Below are positions 52,075-64,000 of a stretch of DNA of 64,000 bases, one piece after another. The notes beneath the pieces are model-generated. The model did no database searches and was not told where the DNA came from. It saw only the letters and a program-made list of their open reading frames with translations. Every line of letters begins with the position of its first letter. Positions within the stretch are counted from its first letter, which is position 1. Source of the DNA: Lucinisca nassula (Eukaryota > Mollusca > Bivalvia > Lucinida > Lucinidae); the NCBI GenBank assembly GCA_963580285.1, contig OY757016.1, positions 40,439,124 through 40,503,123 of the forward strand, read 5' to 3'. The position numbers and the translations under genes were made by a program.

Positions 52075-52745
52075 TCAATACGATAAAATATACCCCTATG
52101 CAAAAAAAACGTATTTCGGTGCTCAAGAACTAGTATTTTCAGATTGAAATATTCGATATTTTTATTATTTCTAGTCAAAATATAGATTGTTGGTGCTCGT
52201 TTGAAGCGATTCTAGCGAGTACCAAAAATCTATGTTTTTGAGCAAAAAGGTTTTTCATTTGATTTGAGGATTAACGTCCCCGTCAACACTGTAAAGGTCA
52301 TTTTGGGGACGTTGCTTCCAATTTTGTTGGACTTTTACCCGACATTGATACGAAATGACACCTCAAGCCCTGTCGCCCAATGAAACCAACAGAGTTTATA
52401 AGCATGGACGGTCCGACTCGCAACGCCTTGCCTGGGCAGGCTTAGATCCTCTAAGAGGTTACCAGTACTCGTGTATGGTCAATTTAACCTCTGCGTGGAA
52501 GCATCATGCAGCCCATCTATTTCTTCAAGCCCCGATTGGCGGGGGACGCTCAAGAACTAGTATTTTCAGATGAAAATGTTCGATTTTTTATTATTTCGAG
52601 TCAATGAGGCGGTTCTAACGAGTACCAACAATCTATGTACCCTATGAACAAAAAAAAAAAAAAAAAAAAAAAAGAAGTAAAATAAGGTATATCCCCGTGA
52701 ACCCACTTTTCTCTATATAAAGTAGTGTTTCGTGGGGTGTTCATT
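52075..52745. mobile_element. MITE-T1-related element split by SINE-B
   Basis: The halves (52110-52250 and 52548-52745) share gctcaagaactagtattttc, with ggttctaacgagtaccaaca and cccacttttctctatataa on the right. The segment gctcaagaactagtattttc is present on both sides of the SINE-B at about 52120 and 52550. Confidence 0.6.
52253..52547 (-). mobile_element. SINE-B copy, reverse orientation, within the T1-related element
   Basis: The reverse complement runs from the cccgccaatcggggcttgaa head to gttgacggggacgttaatcc. Confidence 0.75.
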
Positions 52746-52794
52746 TCATGGACTTGTTAAGCTGAAGAAAAGTTGTGTTCGTTCTGGTCGCCGT

Positions 52795-53092
52795 CTATCT
52801 GGGCTTGGAAAAGATAGATTGGGCTGCATGATGCTTCCACGCAGAGCTGAAACCGAGCGCACATGAGTACTGGTAAACCGCTTAGAAGGTCTAAGCTTGC
52901 CCAGCAAAGTGGTGCGAGTCAGGCCGACTCATATCCAATGCATATGAATCCTATTGGTTGTATTGGGCGGCACGGATTGAGATGTCATTTCATCTCAGTG
53001 TCGGGTAAAAATCCCACAAAACTGGAAGCAACGTCTCTAAAATGACCTAAATAGTTTTGACGAGAACGTTAAACGTCAAATCAAACAAAGAC
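52795..53092 (+). mobile_element. SINE-B copy
   Basis: It contains gcatgatgcttccacgcaga, gagtactggtaaaccgctta, cagtgtcgggtaaaaatccc and the acgttaaacgtcaaatcaaa tail. Confidence 0.75.
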
Positions 53093-53109
53093 AAGCGTTC
53101 GAGAAAAAA

Positions 53110-53392
53110 ACAAGAGCTGGCACTATAGGTGACCAATGCCCCCCGTGGAGGCCAATTTCTGAGTTTTTGCAAAATTTCAAGGGGAGATAATTCAGCCAAA
53201 AATGACAACAGAGTTATGGCCCTTAGTCAGAATGTAGCCCTTGTAATGGTGAATAAGTGTATGAAGTTTTATGGGGCTAGGTCAAATACTTTTGAAGTTA
53301 TGATCAAGGTTAAAGTTTTTGTGACGGACAGACAAACAAACAAACAGACAGGGCAAATACTATATGTTCCCCCCCCCCCGAATCAAAGATTC

Positions 53393-53423
<31 letters not shown>

Positions 53424-53430
53424 GGGCATA
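53110..53430. repeat. Dispersed repeat ending in poly-C/poly-G
   Basis: gacaacagagttatggccct and ggctaggtcaaatacttttg precede a gacagacaaacaaac run, ctatatgttcccccccccc and a (gt)n/poly-G tract. The end structure parallels the array at 1750-1862, so the two probably belong to one family. Confidence 0.6.
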
Positions 53431-53572
53431 AAAAAGACGCCAGCAGTCTTTCCCCTAAAACGCTCTTCTAAAAGTCTGTAAATAACTCCAAATATCGAAA
53501 GTTTAGGAATAATGCATCGTTTTACATAAAAAGACCTTTAAAAACCTCATTAAGTCTGCAGGCAGCTGATAT

Positions 53573-53780
53573 ATAGTAAAATTCCTATATTAAGACCACC
53601 TTTGAGACTGTTCAAAAGTGGTCTTTAAGACCACTTTTGAACAGTCCCAAAGGTGGTCCCTGACCAGAGGACAGTGTGGGGAGAAAACACAAAGAAATAT
53701 TAACTGATGCCTTCTCAATAAGAATTTTAAAGCAGATTTAGTCTTAATTTTAGGTGGTCTTAATAGCAGGATTTTACTGT
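53573..53780. mobile_element. MITE-T3 copy
   Basis: agtaaaattcctatattaag, a perfect hairpin of gttcaaaagtggtctttaag with its complement, and agcaggattttactgt. Confidence 0.75.
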
Positions 53781-53802
53781 AGTTGTAAATGACAAAAGCT
53801 GT

Positions 53803-54032
53803 CTTAACCCTTTTTGTACCAAATGGAATCTTCCTCCTTATATATAGCAGGAGTCCATTTCAAAATTTAGGGTTATTAGGTTGTGTTTCCTTCAAATTAA
53901 TTTGCAAAAATGCTGATTTTTTTTCCAAACAGTGTAGGCCATGATCAGACGCCGCGTTCTGCGGCGTCTGATCTGGGCCTGCACTGTTTGCCAGGGAACC
54001 CGTTTTGGGGTTTCTGGTACTAAATGGGTTAA
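53803..54032. mobile_element. MITE-T7 copy with intact H1 core
   Basis: The ends ttaaccctttttgtaccaaa and ggtactaaatgggttaa are inverted. The H1 hairpin occupies 53925-53993 (ccaaacagtgtaggccatga, cgccgcgttctgcggcg, complement). Confidence 0.8.
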
Positions 54033-54245
54033 ACATAAGCACAACGCAGTCGCCAATATAATCAAAGCACTGAGAGTACTGGTGGGTCGAATGTCTATGA
54101 GTGTAGGCTGAGAAAATAGTCCTGAGAACTTAAATTGCTTCGTTTAACCCTAATTCCGCGGCGTCCGATCTGGAGCTAAACTTTTTGCGAAGCCCAACCC
54201 CTGATTCTAGTCCAGATGCTATAGATAAGCACTTACGTATCGCGG

Positions 54246-54512
54246 GCCTCGGTAGCTCTGTCGGATGCGCGTCTGACTGGTGATCAGAAGGACGCGGGTT
54301 CGATACCTGCCAAGTCGACAATATTCTTTCGTGGAGATTATTCATGAAATCTTTTCTATGGTCATTCTCTCCCTTCCTCTGATTCAAGTAGGGCAGTTGT
54401 CAGTTTCTGGCAAAAGAATGTGCACTGTACTGGTTAACCGCTTACATATAAGCCTGCCCAGGAAAAGTGTGGATAGGTATACTGACCGGCTCAAAAGGAC
54501 CTAAAATATTTT
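54246..54512 (+). mobile_element. SINE-A copy, 3' tail cut off at the satellite border
   Basis: It has the head (cctcggtagctctgtcggat), the B box (gggttcgatacc), the core and ctgaccggctcaaaaggacc. The usual tgttgactgggccgttaaac tail is absent, because the sequence changes to satellite-like DNA within about 20 bp. Confidence 0.8.
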
Positions 54513-54519
54513 AGTTGTG

Positions 54520-57500
54520 TGAAGTTGGCTCTGCAATCGCCCATCTGCATTCAGCTCTGCATAAGACTTAACAGGATTCCCTTAATGTAACAGGATTCCT
54601 GTTAAGTCTAACCCAGAGCTCGACCTAGCTCGACATAGCTCTGCATAAACTTTCAATTCGCCAGTCTTATGCAGAGCTCGACATAGCTCGACGTAGCTCT
54701 GCATACAACTTTCAATGTGCCATTCTTATGCAGAGCTCGACATAGATCGACGTAGCTCTGCATACAACTTTCAATGTGCTAGTCGTATGCAGAGCTCGAC
54801 ATAGCAGAGCTCGACCTAGCGTATTGCAGAGCTCGACCTAGCTCGACATAGCTCTGCAAACAACTTTCAATTCGCAAGTCTTATGCAGAGCTCGACATAG
54901 CTCGACGTAGCTCTGCATACTACTTTCAATGTGCCAGTCTTATGCAGAGCTCGACACAGCTCGACGTAGCTCTGCATAAATATTTCAATGTGCCATACTT
55001 ATGCAGAGCTCGACATAGCTCGACGTAGCTCTGCATGCAACTTTCAATGTGCCAATTTAGTGCAGAGCTCTGCAATCGCCTTAGGTCTGCATAATCTTAG
55101 AAATCATCACATCAATGCCCAGCTCTGCGCTCGACATAGCTCGACGTAGCTCTGCATACAATTTTCAATTCGCCAGTCTTATGCAGAGCTCGACATAGCT
55201 CGACGTAGCTCTGCATACATTTTTCAATGTGCCAGTCTTATGCAGACCTCGACATAGCAGAGCTCGACCTAGCGAATTGCAGAGCTCGACCTAGCTCGAC
55301 ACAGCTCTGCATTAAACTTTCAATGTGCCAGTCTTTTGCAGAGCTCGACATAGCTCGACGTAACTCTGCATAGCTCTGCATACAACTTTCAATGTGCCAG
55401 ACTTATGCAGAGCTCGACCTAGCTCGACATAGCTCTGCAAACAACTTTCAATTCGCCAGTCTTATGCAGAGCTGGACATAGCTCGACGAAGCTCTGCATA
55501 CTACTTTCAATGTACCAGTCTTATGCAGAGCTCGACATAGCTCGACGTAGCTCTGCATAAATATTTCAATGTGTCATACTTATGCAGAGCTCGACATAGC
55601 TCGACGTAGCTCTGCATACAACTTTCAATGTGCCATTCTTTTGCAGAGCTCGACATAGATCGACGTAGCTCTGCATACAACTTTCAATGTGCCAGTCTTA
55701 TGCAGAGCTCGATATAGCAGAGCTCGACCTTGCGTATTGCAGAGCTCGACCTAGCTCGACATAGCTCTGCAAACAACTTTCAATTCGCCAGTCTTATGCA
55801 GAGCTCGACATAGCTCGACGTAGCTCTGTACACTACTTTCAATGTGCCAGTCTTATGCAGAGCTCGACATAGCTCGACGTAGCTCTGCATAAATATTTCA
55901 ATGTGCCATACTTATGCAGAGATCGACATAGCTCGACGTAGCTCTGCATATAACTTTCAATGTGCCAGTTTAGTGCAGAGCTCTGCAATCGCCTTAGGTC
56001 TGCATAATCTTAGAAATCATCACATCAATGCACAGCTCTGCGCTCGACATAGCTCGACGTAGCTCTGCATACAATTTTCAATTCGCCAGTCTTATGCAGA
56101 GCTCGACATAGCTCGACGTAGCTCTGCATACATTTTTCAATGTGCCAGTCTTATGCAGACCTCGACATAGCAGAGCTCGACCTAGCGATTTGCAGAGCTC
56201 GACCTAGCTCGACACAGCTCTGCATAAAACTTTCAATGTGCCAGTCTTATGCAGAGCTCGACACAGCTCGACGTAACTCTGCATAGCTCTGCATACAACT
56301 TTCAATGTGCCAGACTTATGCAGAGCTCGACCTAGCTCGACATAGCTCTGCAAACAACTTTCAATTCGCCAGTCTTATGCAGAGCTCGACATAGCTCGAC
56401 GTAGCTCTGCATACTACTTTCAATGTACCTGTCTTATGCAGAGCTCGACATAGCTCGACGTAGCTCTGCATTAATATTTCAATGTGTCATACTTATGCAG
56501 AGCTCGATATAGCTCGACGTAGCTCTGCATACAACTTTCAATGTGCCATTCTTATGCAGAGCTCGACATAGATCGACGTAGCTCTGCATACAACTTTCAA
56601 TGTGCCAGTCTTATGCAGAGCTCGACATGGCAGAGATCGACCTAGCGTATTGCAGAGCTCGACCGACCTAGCTCGACATAGCTCTGCAAACAACTTTCAA
56701 TTCGCCAGTCTTATGCAGAGCTCAACATAGCTCGACGTAGCTCTGCATAGCTCTGCATAAAACTATCAATGTGAGAGTCTTATGCAGAGCTCGACACAGC
56801 TCGACGTAACTCTGCATAGCTCTGCATACAACTTTCAATGTGCAAGACTTATGCAGAGCTCGACCTAGCTCGACATAGCTCTGCAAACAACTTTCAATTC
56901 GCCAGTCTTATGCAGAGCTCGACATAGCTCGACGTAGCTCTGCATACAACTTTCAATGTGCCATTCTTATGCAGAGCTCGACATAGATCGACGTAGCTCT
57001 GCATACAACTTTCAATGTGCCAGTCTTATGCAGAGCTCGACATAGCAGAGCTCGACCTAGCGTATTGCAGAGCTCGACCTAGCTCGACATAGCTCTGCAA
57101 ACAACTTTCAATTCGCCAATCTTATGCAGAGCTCGACATAGCTCGACGTAGCTCTGCATACTACTTTCAATGTGCCAGTCTTATGCAGAGCTCCACATAG
57201 CTCGACGTAGCTCTGCATAAATATTTCAATGTGCCATACTTATGGAGAGCTAGACATAGCTCGACGTAGCTCTGCATACAACTTTCAATGTGCCAGTTTA
57301 GTGCAGAGCTCTGCAATCGCCTTAGGTCTGCATAATCTTAGAAATCATCACATCAATGCACAGCTCTGCGCTCGACATAGCTCGACGTAGCTCTGCATAC
57401 ATTTTTCAATGTGCCAGTCTTATGCAGACCTCGACATAGCAGAGCTCGACCTAGCGAATTGCAGAGCTCGACCAAGCTCGACACAGCTCTGCATAAAACT

Positions 57501-60500
57501 TTCAATGTGCCAGTCTTATGCAGAGCTCGACATAGCTCGACGTAACTGTGCATAGCTCTGCATACAACTTTCAATGTGCCAGACTTATGCAGAGCTCGAC
57601 CTACCTCGACATAGCTCTGCAAACAACTTTCAATTCGCCAGTCTTATGCAGAGCTCGACATAGCTCGACGTAGCTCTGCATACTACTTTCAATGTACCAG
57701 TCTTATGCAGAGCACGACATAACTCGACGTGGCTTTGCATAAATATTTCAATGTGCCATACTTATGCAGAGCTCGACATAGCTCGACGTAGCTCTGCATA
57801 CAACTTTCAATGTGCCATTCTTATGCAGAGCTCGACATAGATCGACGTAGCTCTGCATACAACTTTCAATGTGCCAGTCTTATGCAGAGCTCGACATAGC
57901 AGAGCTCGACCTAGCGTATTGCAGAGCTCGACCTAGCTCGACATAGCTCTGCAAACAACTTTCAATTCGCCAGTCTTATGCAGAGCTCGACATAGCTCGA
58001 CGTAGCTCTGCATACTACTTTCAACGTGCCAGTCTTATGCAGAGCTCGACATAGCTCGACGTAGCTCTGCATAGATATTTCAATGTGCCATACTTATGCA
58101 GAGCTAGATATAGCTCGACGTAGCTCTGCATACATCTTTCAATGTGCCAGTTTAGTGCAGAGCTCTGCAATCGCCTTAGGTCTGCATAATCTTAGAAATC
58201 ATCACATCAATGCACAACTCTGCGCTCGACATAGCTCGACGTAGCTCTGCATACAATTTTCAATTCGCCAGTTTTATGCAGAGCTCGACATAGCTCGGCG
58301 TAGCTCTGCATACATTTTTCAATGTGCCAGTCTTATGCAGACCTCGACATAGCAGAGCTTGACCTAGCGAATTGCAGAGCTCGACCTAGCTCGACACAGC
58401 TCTGCATAAAACTTTCAATGTGCCAGTCTTATGCAGAGCTCGACATAGCTCGACGTAACTCTGCTTAGCTCTGCATACAACTTTCAATGTGCCAGACTTA
58501 TGCAGAGCTCGACCTAGCTCGACATAGCTCTGCAAACAACTTTCAATGTGCCAGTCTTATGCAGAGCTCGACATAGCAGAGCTCGACCTAGCGTATTGCA
58601 GAGCGCGACAAGCTCGACACAGCTCTGCATAAAACTTTCAATGTGCCAGTCTTATGCAGAGCTCGACATAGCTCGACGTAACTCTGCATAGCTCTGCATA
58701 CAACTTTCAATGTGCCAGACTTATGCAGAGCTCGACCTACCTCGACATAGCTCTGCAAACAACTTTCAATTCGCCAGTCTTATGCAGAGCTCGACATAGC
58801 TCGACGTAGCTCTGCATACTACTTTCAATGTACCAGTCTTATGCAGAGCTCGACATAGCTCGACGTAGCTCTGCATGAATATTTCAATGTGTCATACTTA
58901 TGCAGAGCTCGACATAGCTCTACGTAGCTCTGCATACAACTTTCAATGTGCCATTCTTATGCAGAGCTCGACATAGATCGACGTAGCTCTGCATACAACT
59001 TTCAATGTGCCAGTCTTATGCAGAGCTCGACATAGCAGAGCTCGACCTAGCGTATTGCAGAGCTCGACCTAGCTCGACACAGCTCTGCATAAAACTTTCA
59101 ATGTGCCAGTCTTATGCAGAGCTCGACATAGCTCGACGTAGCTCTGCATACATTTTTCAATGTGCCAGTCTTATGCAGACCTCGACATAGCAGAGCTCGA
59201 CCTAGCCAATTGCAGAGCTAGACCTAGCTCGACACAGCTCTGCATAAAACTTTCAATGTGCCAGTCTTATGCCGAGCTCGACATAGCTCGACGTAACTCT
59301 GCATAGCTCTGCATACAACTTTCAATGTGCCAGACTTATGCAGAGCTCGACCTAGCTCGACATAGCTCTGCAAACAACTTTCAATTCGCCAGTCTTATGC
59401 AGAGCTACGTCGAGCTACTTTCAATGTACCAGTCTTATGAAGAGCTCGACATAGCTCGACGTAGCTCTGCATAAATAGTTCAATGTGCCATACTTATGCA
59501 GAGCTCGACATAGCTCGACGTAGCTCTGCATCCAACTTTCAATGTGTCATTTTTATGCAGAGCTCGACATAGATCGAGGTAGCTCTGCATACAACTTTCA
59601 ATGTGCCAGTCTTATGCAGAGCTCGACATAGCAGAGCTCGATCTAGCGTATTGAAGAGCTCGACCTAGCTCGACGTAGCTCTGCATACAATTTTCAATTC
59701 GCCAGTCTTATGCAGAGCTCGACATAGCTCGACGTAGTTCTGCATACATTTTTCAATGTGCCAGTCTTATGCAGACCTCGACATAGCAGAGCTCGACCTA
59801 GCGAATTGCAGAGCTCGACCTAGCTCGACACAGCTCTGCATAAAACTTTCAAGGTGCTAGTCTTATGCAGAGCTCGACATAGCTCGACGTAACTCTGCAT
59901 AGCTCTGCATACAGCTTTCAAAGTGCCAGACTTATGCAGAGATCGACCTAGCTCGACATAGCTCTGCAAACAACTTTCAATTCGCCAGTCGTATGCAGAG
60001 CTCGACATAGCTCGATGTAGCTCTGCATACTACTTTCAATGTACCAGTCTTATGCAGAGCTCGACATAGCTCAACGTAGCTCTGCATGAATATTTCAATG
60101 TGTCATACTTATGCTGAGCTCGACATAGCTCGACGTAGCTCTGCATCCAACTTTCAATGTGCCATTCTTATGCAGAGCTCGACATAGCAGAGATCGACCT
60201 AGCGTATTGCAGAGCTCGACCTAGCACGACATAGCTCTGCAAACAACTTTCTATTCGCCAGTCTTATGCAGAGCTCGACATAGCTCGACGCAGCTCTGCA
60301 TTCTACTTTCAATGTGCCAGTCTTATGCAGAGCTCGACATAGCTCGACGTAGCTCTGCATAAATATTTCAATGTGCCATACTTATGCAGAGCTCGACATA
60401 GCTCGACGTACCTCTGCATACAACTTTCAATGTGCCAGTTTAGTGCAGAGCTCTGCAATCGCCTTAGGTCTGCATAATCTTAGAAATCATCACATCAATG

Positions 60501-63500
60501 CACAGCTCTGCGCTCGACATAGCTCGACGTAGCTCTGCATTCAATTTTCAATTCGTCAGTCTTATGTAGAGCTCGACATAGCTCGACGTAGCTCTGCATA
60601 CAACTTTCAATGTGCCAGCCTTATGCAGAGCTCGACATAGCAGAGATCGACCTAGCGTATTGCAGAGCTCGACCTAGCACGACATAGCTCTGCAAACAAC
60701 TTTCAATGTGCCAGTCTTATGCAGAGCTCGACATAGCTCGACGTAGCTCTGCTTAAATATTTCAATGTGCCATACTTATGCAGAGCTCGACAAAGCTCGA
60801 CGTACCTCTGCATACAACTTTCAATGTGCCAGTTTAGTGCAGAGTTCTGCAATCGCCTTAGGTCTGCATAATCTTAGAAATCATCACATCAATGCACAGC
60901 TCTGCGCTCGACATAGCTCGACGTAGCTCTGCATTCAATTTTCAATTCGCCAGTCTTATGTAGAGCTCGACATAGCTCGACGTAGCTCTGCATACATTTT
61001 TCAATGTGCGAGTCTTATGCAGACCTCGACATAGCAGAGCTCGACCTAGAATTGCAGAACTCGACCTAGCTCGACACAGCTCTGCATAAAACTTTCAATG
61101 TGCCAGTCTTATGCAGAGCTCGACATACTCGACGTAACTCTGCATAGCTCTGCATACATCTTTCAATGTGCCAGACTTATGCAGAGCTCGACCTAGCTCG
61201 ACATAGCTCTGCAAACAACTTTCAATTCGCCAGTCTTATGCAGAACTCGATATAGCTCCACGTAGCTCTGCATACTACTTTCAATGTACCAGTCTTATGC
61301 AGAGCTCGACATAGCTCGACGTAGCTCTGCATAAATATTTCAATGTGTCATACTTATGCAGAGCTCGACATAGCTCGACGTAGCTCTGCATACAACTTTC
61401 AATGTGTCATTCTTATGCAGAGCTCGACATAGATCGACATAGCTCTGCATACAACTTTCAATGTGCCAGTCTTATGCAGAGCTCGACATAGCAGAGCTCG
61501 ACCTAGCGTATTGCAGAGCTCGACCTAGCTCGACATAGCTCTGCAAACAACTTTCAATTCGCCAGTCTTATGCAGAGCTCGACATAGCTCGACGTAGCTG
61601 TGCATACATCTTTCAATGTGCCAGTCTTATGCAGAGCTCGACGTAGCTCTGCATAAATATTTCAATGTGCCATACTTATGCAGAGCTAGACATAGCTCGA
61701 CGTAGCTCTGCATACAACTTTCAATGTGCCAGTTTAGTGCAGAGCTCTGCAATCGCCTTAGGTCTGCATAATCTTAGAAATTATCACATCAATGCACAGC
61801 TCTGCGCTCGACATAGCTCGACGTAGCTCTGCATACAATTTTCAATTCGCCAGTTTTATGCAGAGCTCGACATAGCTCGACGTAGCTCTGCATACATTTT
61901 TCAATGTGCCAGTCTTATGCAGACCTCGACATAGCAGAACTCGACCTAGCGAATTGCAGAGCTCGACCTAGCTCGACACAGCTCTGCATAAAACTTTCAA
62001 TGTGCCAGTCTTATGCAGACCTCGACATAGCTCGACGTAACTCTGCATAGCTCTGCATTCAACTTTCAATGTGCCAGTTTAGTGCAGAGCTCTGCAATCG
62101 CATTATGTCTGCATAATCTTAGAAATCAGCACTTCAATGCACAGCACTGCGCTCGACATAGGTCGACGTAGCTCTGCATACAATTTTCAATTCGCTAGTC
62201 TTATGCAGAGCTCGACATAGCTCGACGTAGCTCTGCATACAACTTTCAATGTGCCAGGTTAGCGCAGAGCTCGACATAGCAGAGCTCGACCTAGCGAATT
62301 GCACAGCTCGACCTAGCTCGACACCGCTCTGCATAAAACTTTCAATGTGCCAGTCTTATGCAGAGCTCGACATAGCTCGACATAGCTCTGCATACTACTT
62401 TCAATAAGCCAGTCTTATGCAGAGCTCGACAGAGCTCGACGTAGCTCTGCAAAATTATTTCAATGTGCCAGACTTATGCAGAGCTCGACATAGCTCGACC
62501 TAGCTCTGCATACAACTTTCAATGTGCCAGCTTAGTGCAGAGCTCTGCAATCGCCTTAGGTCTGCATAATCTTAGAAATCAGCACATCAATGCACAGCTC
62601 TGCGCTCGACATAGCTCGACGTAGCTCTGCATACAATTTTCAATTCGCCAGTCTTATGCAGAGCTCGACATTGCTCGAAGTAGCTCTGCATACAACTTTC
62701 AATGTGCCAGTCTTATGCAGAGCTCGACATAGATCGACGTAGCTCTGAATACAACTTTCAATGTGCCAGTTTTATGCAGAGCTCGACATAGCAAAGCTCG
62801 ACCTAGCGAATTGAAGAGTTCGACCTACCTCGACATAGCTCTGCATACAACTCGCCAGTCTTATGCAGAGCTCGACATAGGTCGACGTAGCTCTGCATGC
62901 AACTTTCAATTCGCGAGTCTTATGCAGAGGTCGACATACCTCGACGTAGCTATGCATACAACCTTCACTGTGCCAGGTTAGCGCAGAGCTCGACATAGCA
63001 GAGCTTGACCTAGCGAATTGCACAGCTCGACCTAGCTCGACACCGCTCTGCTTAAAACGTTCAATGTGCCAGTAGCTCGACGTAGCTCTGCATACAATTT
63101 TCAATTCGCCAGTCTTATGCAGAGCTCGACATTGCTCGACGTAGCTCTGCATACAACTTTCAATGTGCCAGTCTTATGCAGAGCTCGACATAGATCGACG
63201 TAGCTCTGAATACAATTTTCAATGTGGCAGTTTTATGCAGAGCTCGACATTGCAAACCTCGACCTAGCGAATTGAAGAGCTCGACCTACCTCGACATAGC
63301 TCTGCATACAACTTTAAATTCGCCAGTCTTATGCAGAGCTCGACATAGCTCGACGTAGCTCTGCATACAACTTTCAATGTGCCAGTCTTATGCAGAGCTC
63401 GACATAGCAGAGCTCGACCTAGCGAATTGCAGAGCTCGACCTAGATCGACATAGCTCTGCAAACAACTTTTAATTCGCCAGTCTTATGCAGAGCTCGACA

Positions 63501-64000
63501 TAGCTCGACGTAGCTCTGCATACAACTTTCATTGTGGCAGTCTTATGCAGAGATCGACGTAGATCGACGTAGCTCTGCATACAACTTTCAATGTGCCAGT
63601 CTTATGCAGAGCTCGACATAGCAGAGCTCGACCTAGAGAATTGCAGAGCTCGACCTAGCTCGACATAGCTGTGTATACTACTTTCAATGTGCCAGTCTTA
63701 TGCAGAGCTCGACATAGCTCGACATAGCTCTGCATAAATATTTTAATGTGCCATACTTATGCAGAGCTCGACATAGCTCGACGTAGCTCTGTATACAACT
63801 TTCATTGTGCCAGTTCAGTGCAGAGCTCTGCAATCGCATTAGGTCTGCATATTCAGCACATCAATGCCCAGCTCTGCGCTCGACATAGCTCGACGTAGCT
63901 CTGCATACAATTTTCAATTCGGGAGTCTTATGCAGAGCTTGACATAGCTCGACGTAGCTCTGCATACAAGTTTCAATGTCCCAGTCTTATGCAGAGCTCG
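54520..64000. repeat. Satellite DNA, 59-bp dyad-symmetric monomers with irregular higher-order repeats
   Basis: The basic monomer begins TTATGCAGAGCTCGACATAG, continues CTCGACGTAGCTCTGCATAC and ends AACTTTCAATGTGCCAGTC (59 bp). TGCAGAGCT and AGCTCTGCA make its first 40 bp an inverted repeat. Variant monomers add a cagagctcgacctagcg(ta/aa)ttg insert, a doubled taactctgcatagctctgca, or a distinct marker segment (tgcaatcgccttaggtctgc, cttagaaatcatcacatcaa). The marker starts at 55061, 55974, 57302, 58156, 60444, 60839, 61739, 62083, 62536 and 63819. The spacings are therefore about 0.34-0.45, 0.85-0.91, 1.3 and 2.3 kb. The array continues past the window end. Open frames in it (about 20-residue repeats with SYVELCRALHKT) are by-products. 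Confidence 0.97.

Noticed and set aside
54520..64000. CRISPR array or coding repeats in the regular tandem units
   Set aside because: There are no unique spacers; the whole unit repeats. The 59-bp monomer is not a multiple of 3 and frames are broken repeatedly. It is a eukaryotic satellite.

Overview
This 64-kb window is animal nuclear DNA that is very rich in repeats. It fits a bivalve mollusc genome: genes have GT-AG introns of 2-4 kb, nearly every intergenic and intronic stretch is a SINE, a MITE, a foldback element or a simple repeat, and a retroelement carries a 2A-like peptide. The bivalve assignment is my inference from the general look of the repeats; no species can be named from the sequence alone.

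Layout. (1) 1-11.7 kb: nested SINEs and MITEs, a tandem array of about 160-bp units (1.09-1.86 kb), two copies of a GC-rich minisatellite in opposite orientation (4.2 and 7.2 kb), and no host gene. (2) 11.7-15.7 kb, minus strand: an apparently intact non-LTR retrotransposon. It has one 1135-aa ORF with an AP-type endonuclease, a reverse transcriptase and a C-terminal Cys/His motif, preceded by a hydrophobic leader that ends in a 2A motif (DIESNPGP). (3) 18.15-28.52 kb, plus strand: the only complete host gene, a KLHL10-like BTB-BACK-Kelch protein. I reconstruct four exons (all introns phase 1), 628 aa and six Kelch repeats. A perfect CRE octamer lies about 100 bp upstream of the ATG. A decayed fragment of its last exon recurs 0.6 kb downstream. 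(4) 28.6-43.5 kb: MITEs, a tandem array of about 130-bp units broken by two MITEs, a palindrome of about 950 bp, a LINE 3' fragment and a 32-bp tandem amplification. (5) 43.85-45.98 kb, minus strand: the last two coding exons of a Pro/Gly/Tyr/Gln-rich protein ending in a PPPAY (WW-binding) tail; the 5' exons were not found with confidence. (6) 46-54.5 kb: more MITEs and SINEs, a 1.9-kb purine-rich array and a GAT/AAT microsatellite block. (7) 54.53 kb to the window end: at least 9.5 kb of satellite DNA made of 59-bp monomers with internal dyad symmetry and an irregular higher-order structure.

Family names used here (my labels). SINE-A: tRNA-headed. SINE-B: no obvious tRNA head; it shares its core and 3' tail with SINE-A. 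SINE-C: a second tRNA-headed family. SINE-D: (caat)n-tailed. MITE-T1 to T8 are families defined by their terminal inverted repeats (TIRs). H1 is a hairpin starting GCAAACAGTGTAGACC. Several insertions have perfect target-site duplications (TSDs), which fix their boundaries and relative ages.

The strongest points for follow-up are the 2A-bearing LINE, the dyad-symmetric satellite, the KLHL10 intron 2 that is almost entirely bounded by transposon TIRs, the near-identical 236-bp MITE pair with 4-bp TSDs, and the 32-bp amplification within one arm of a hairpin.
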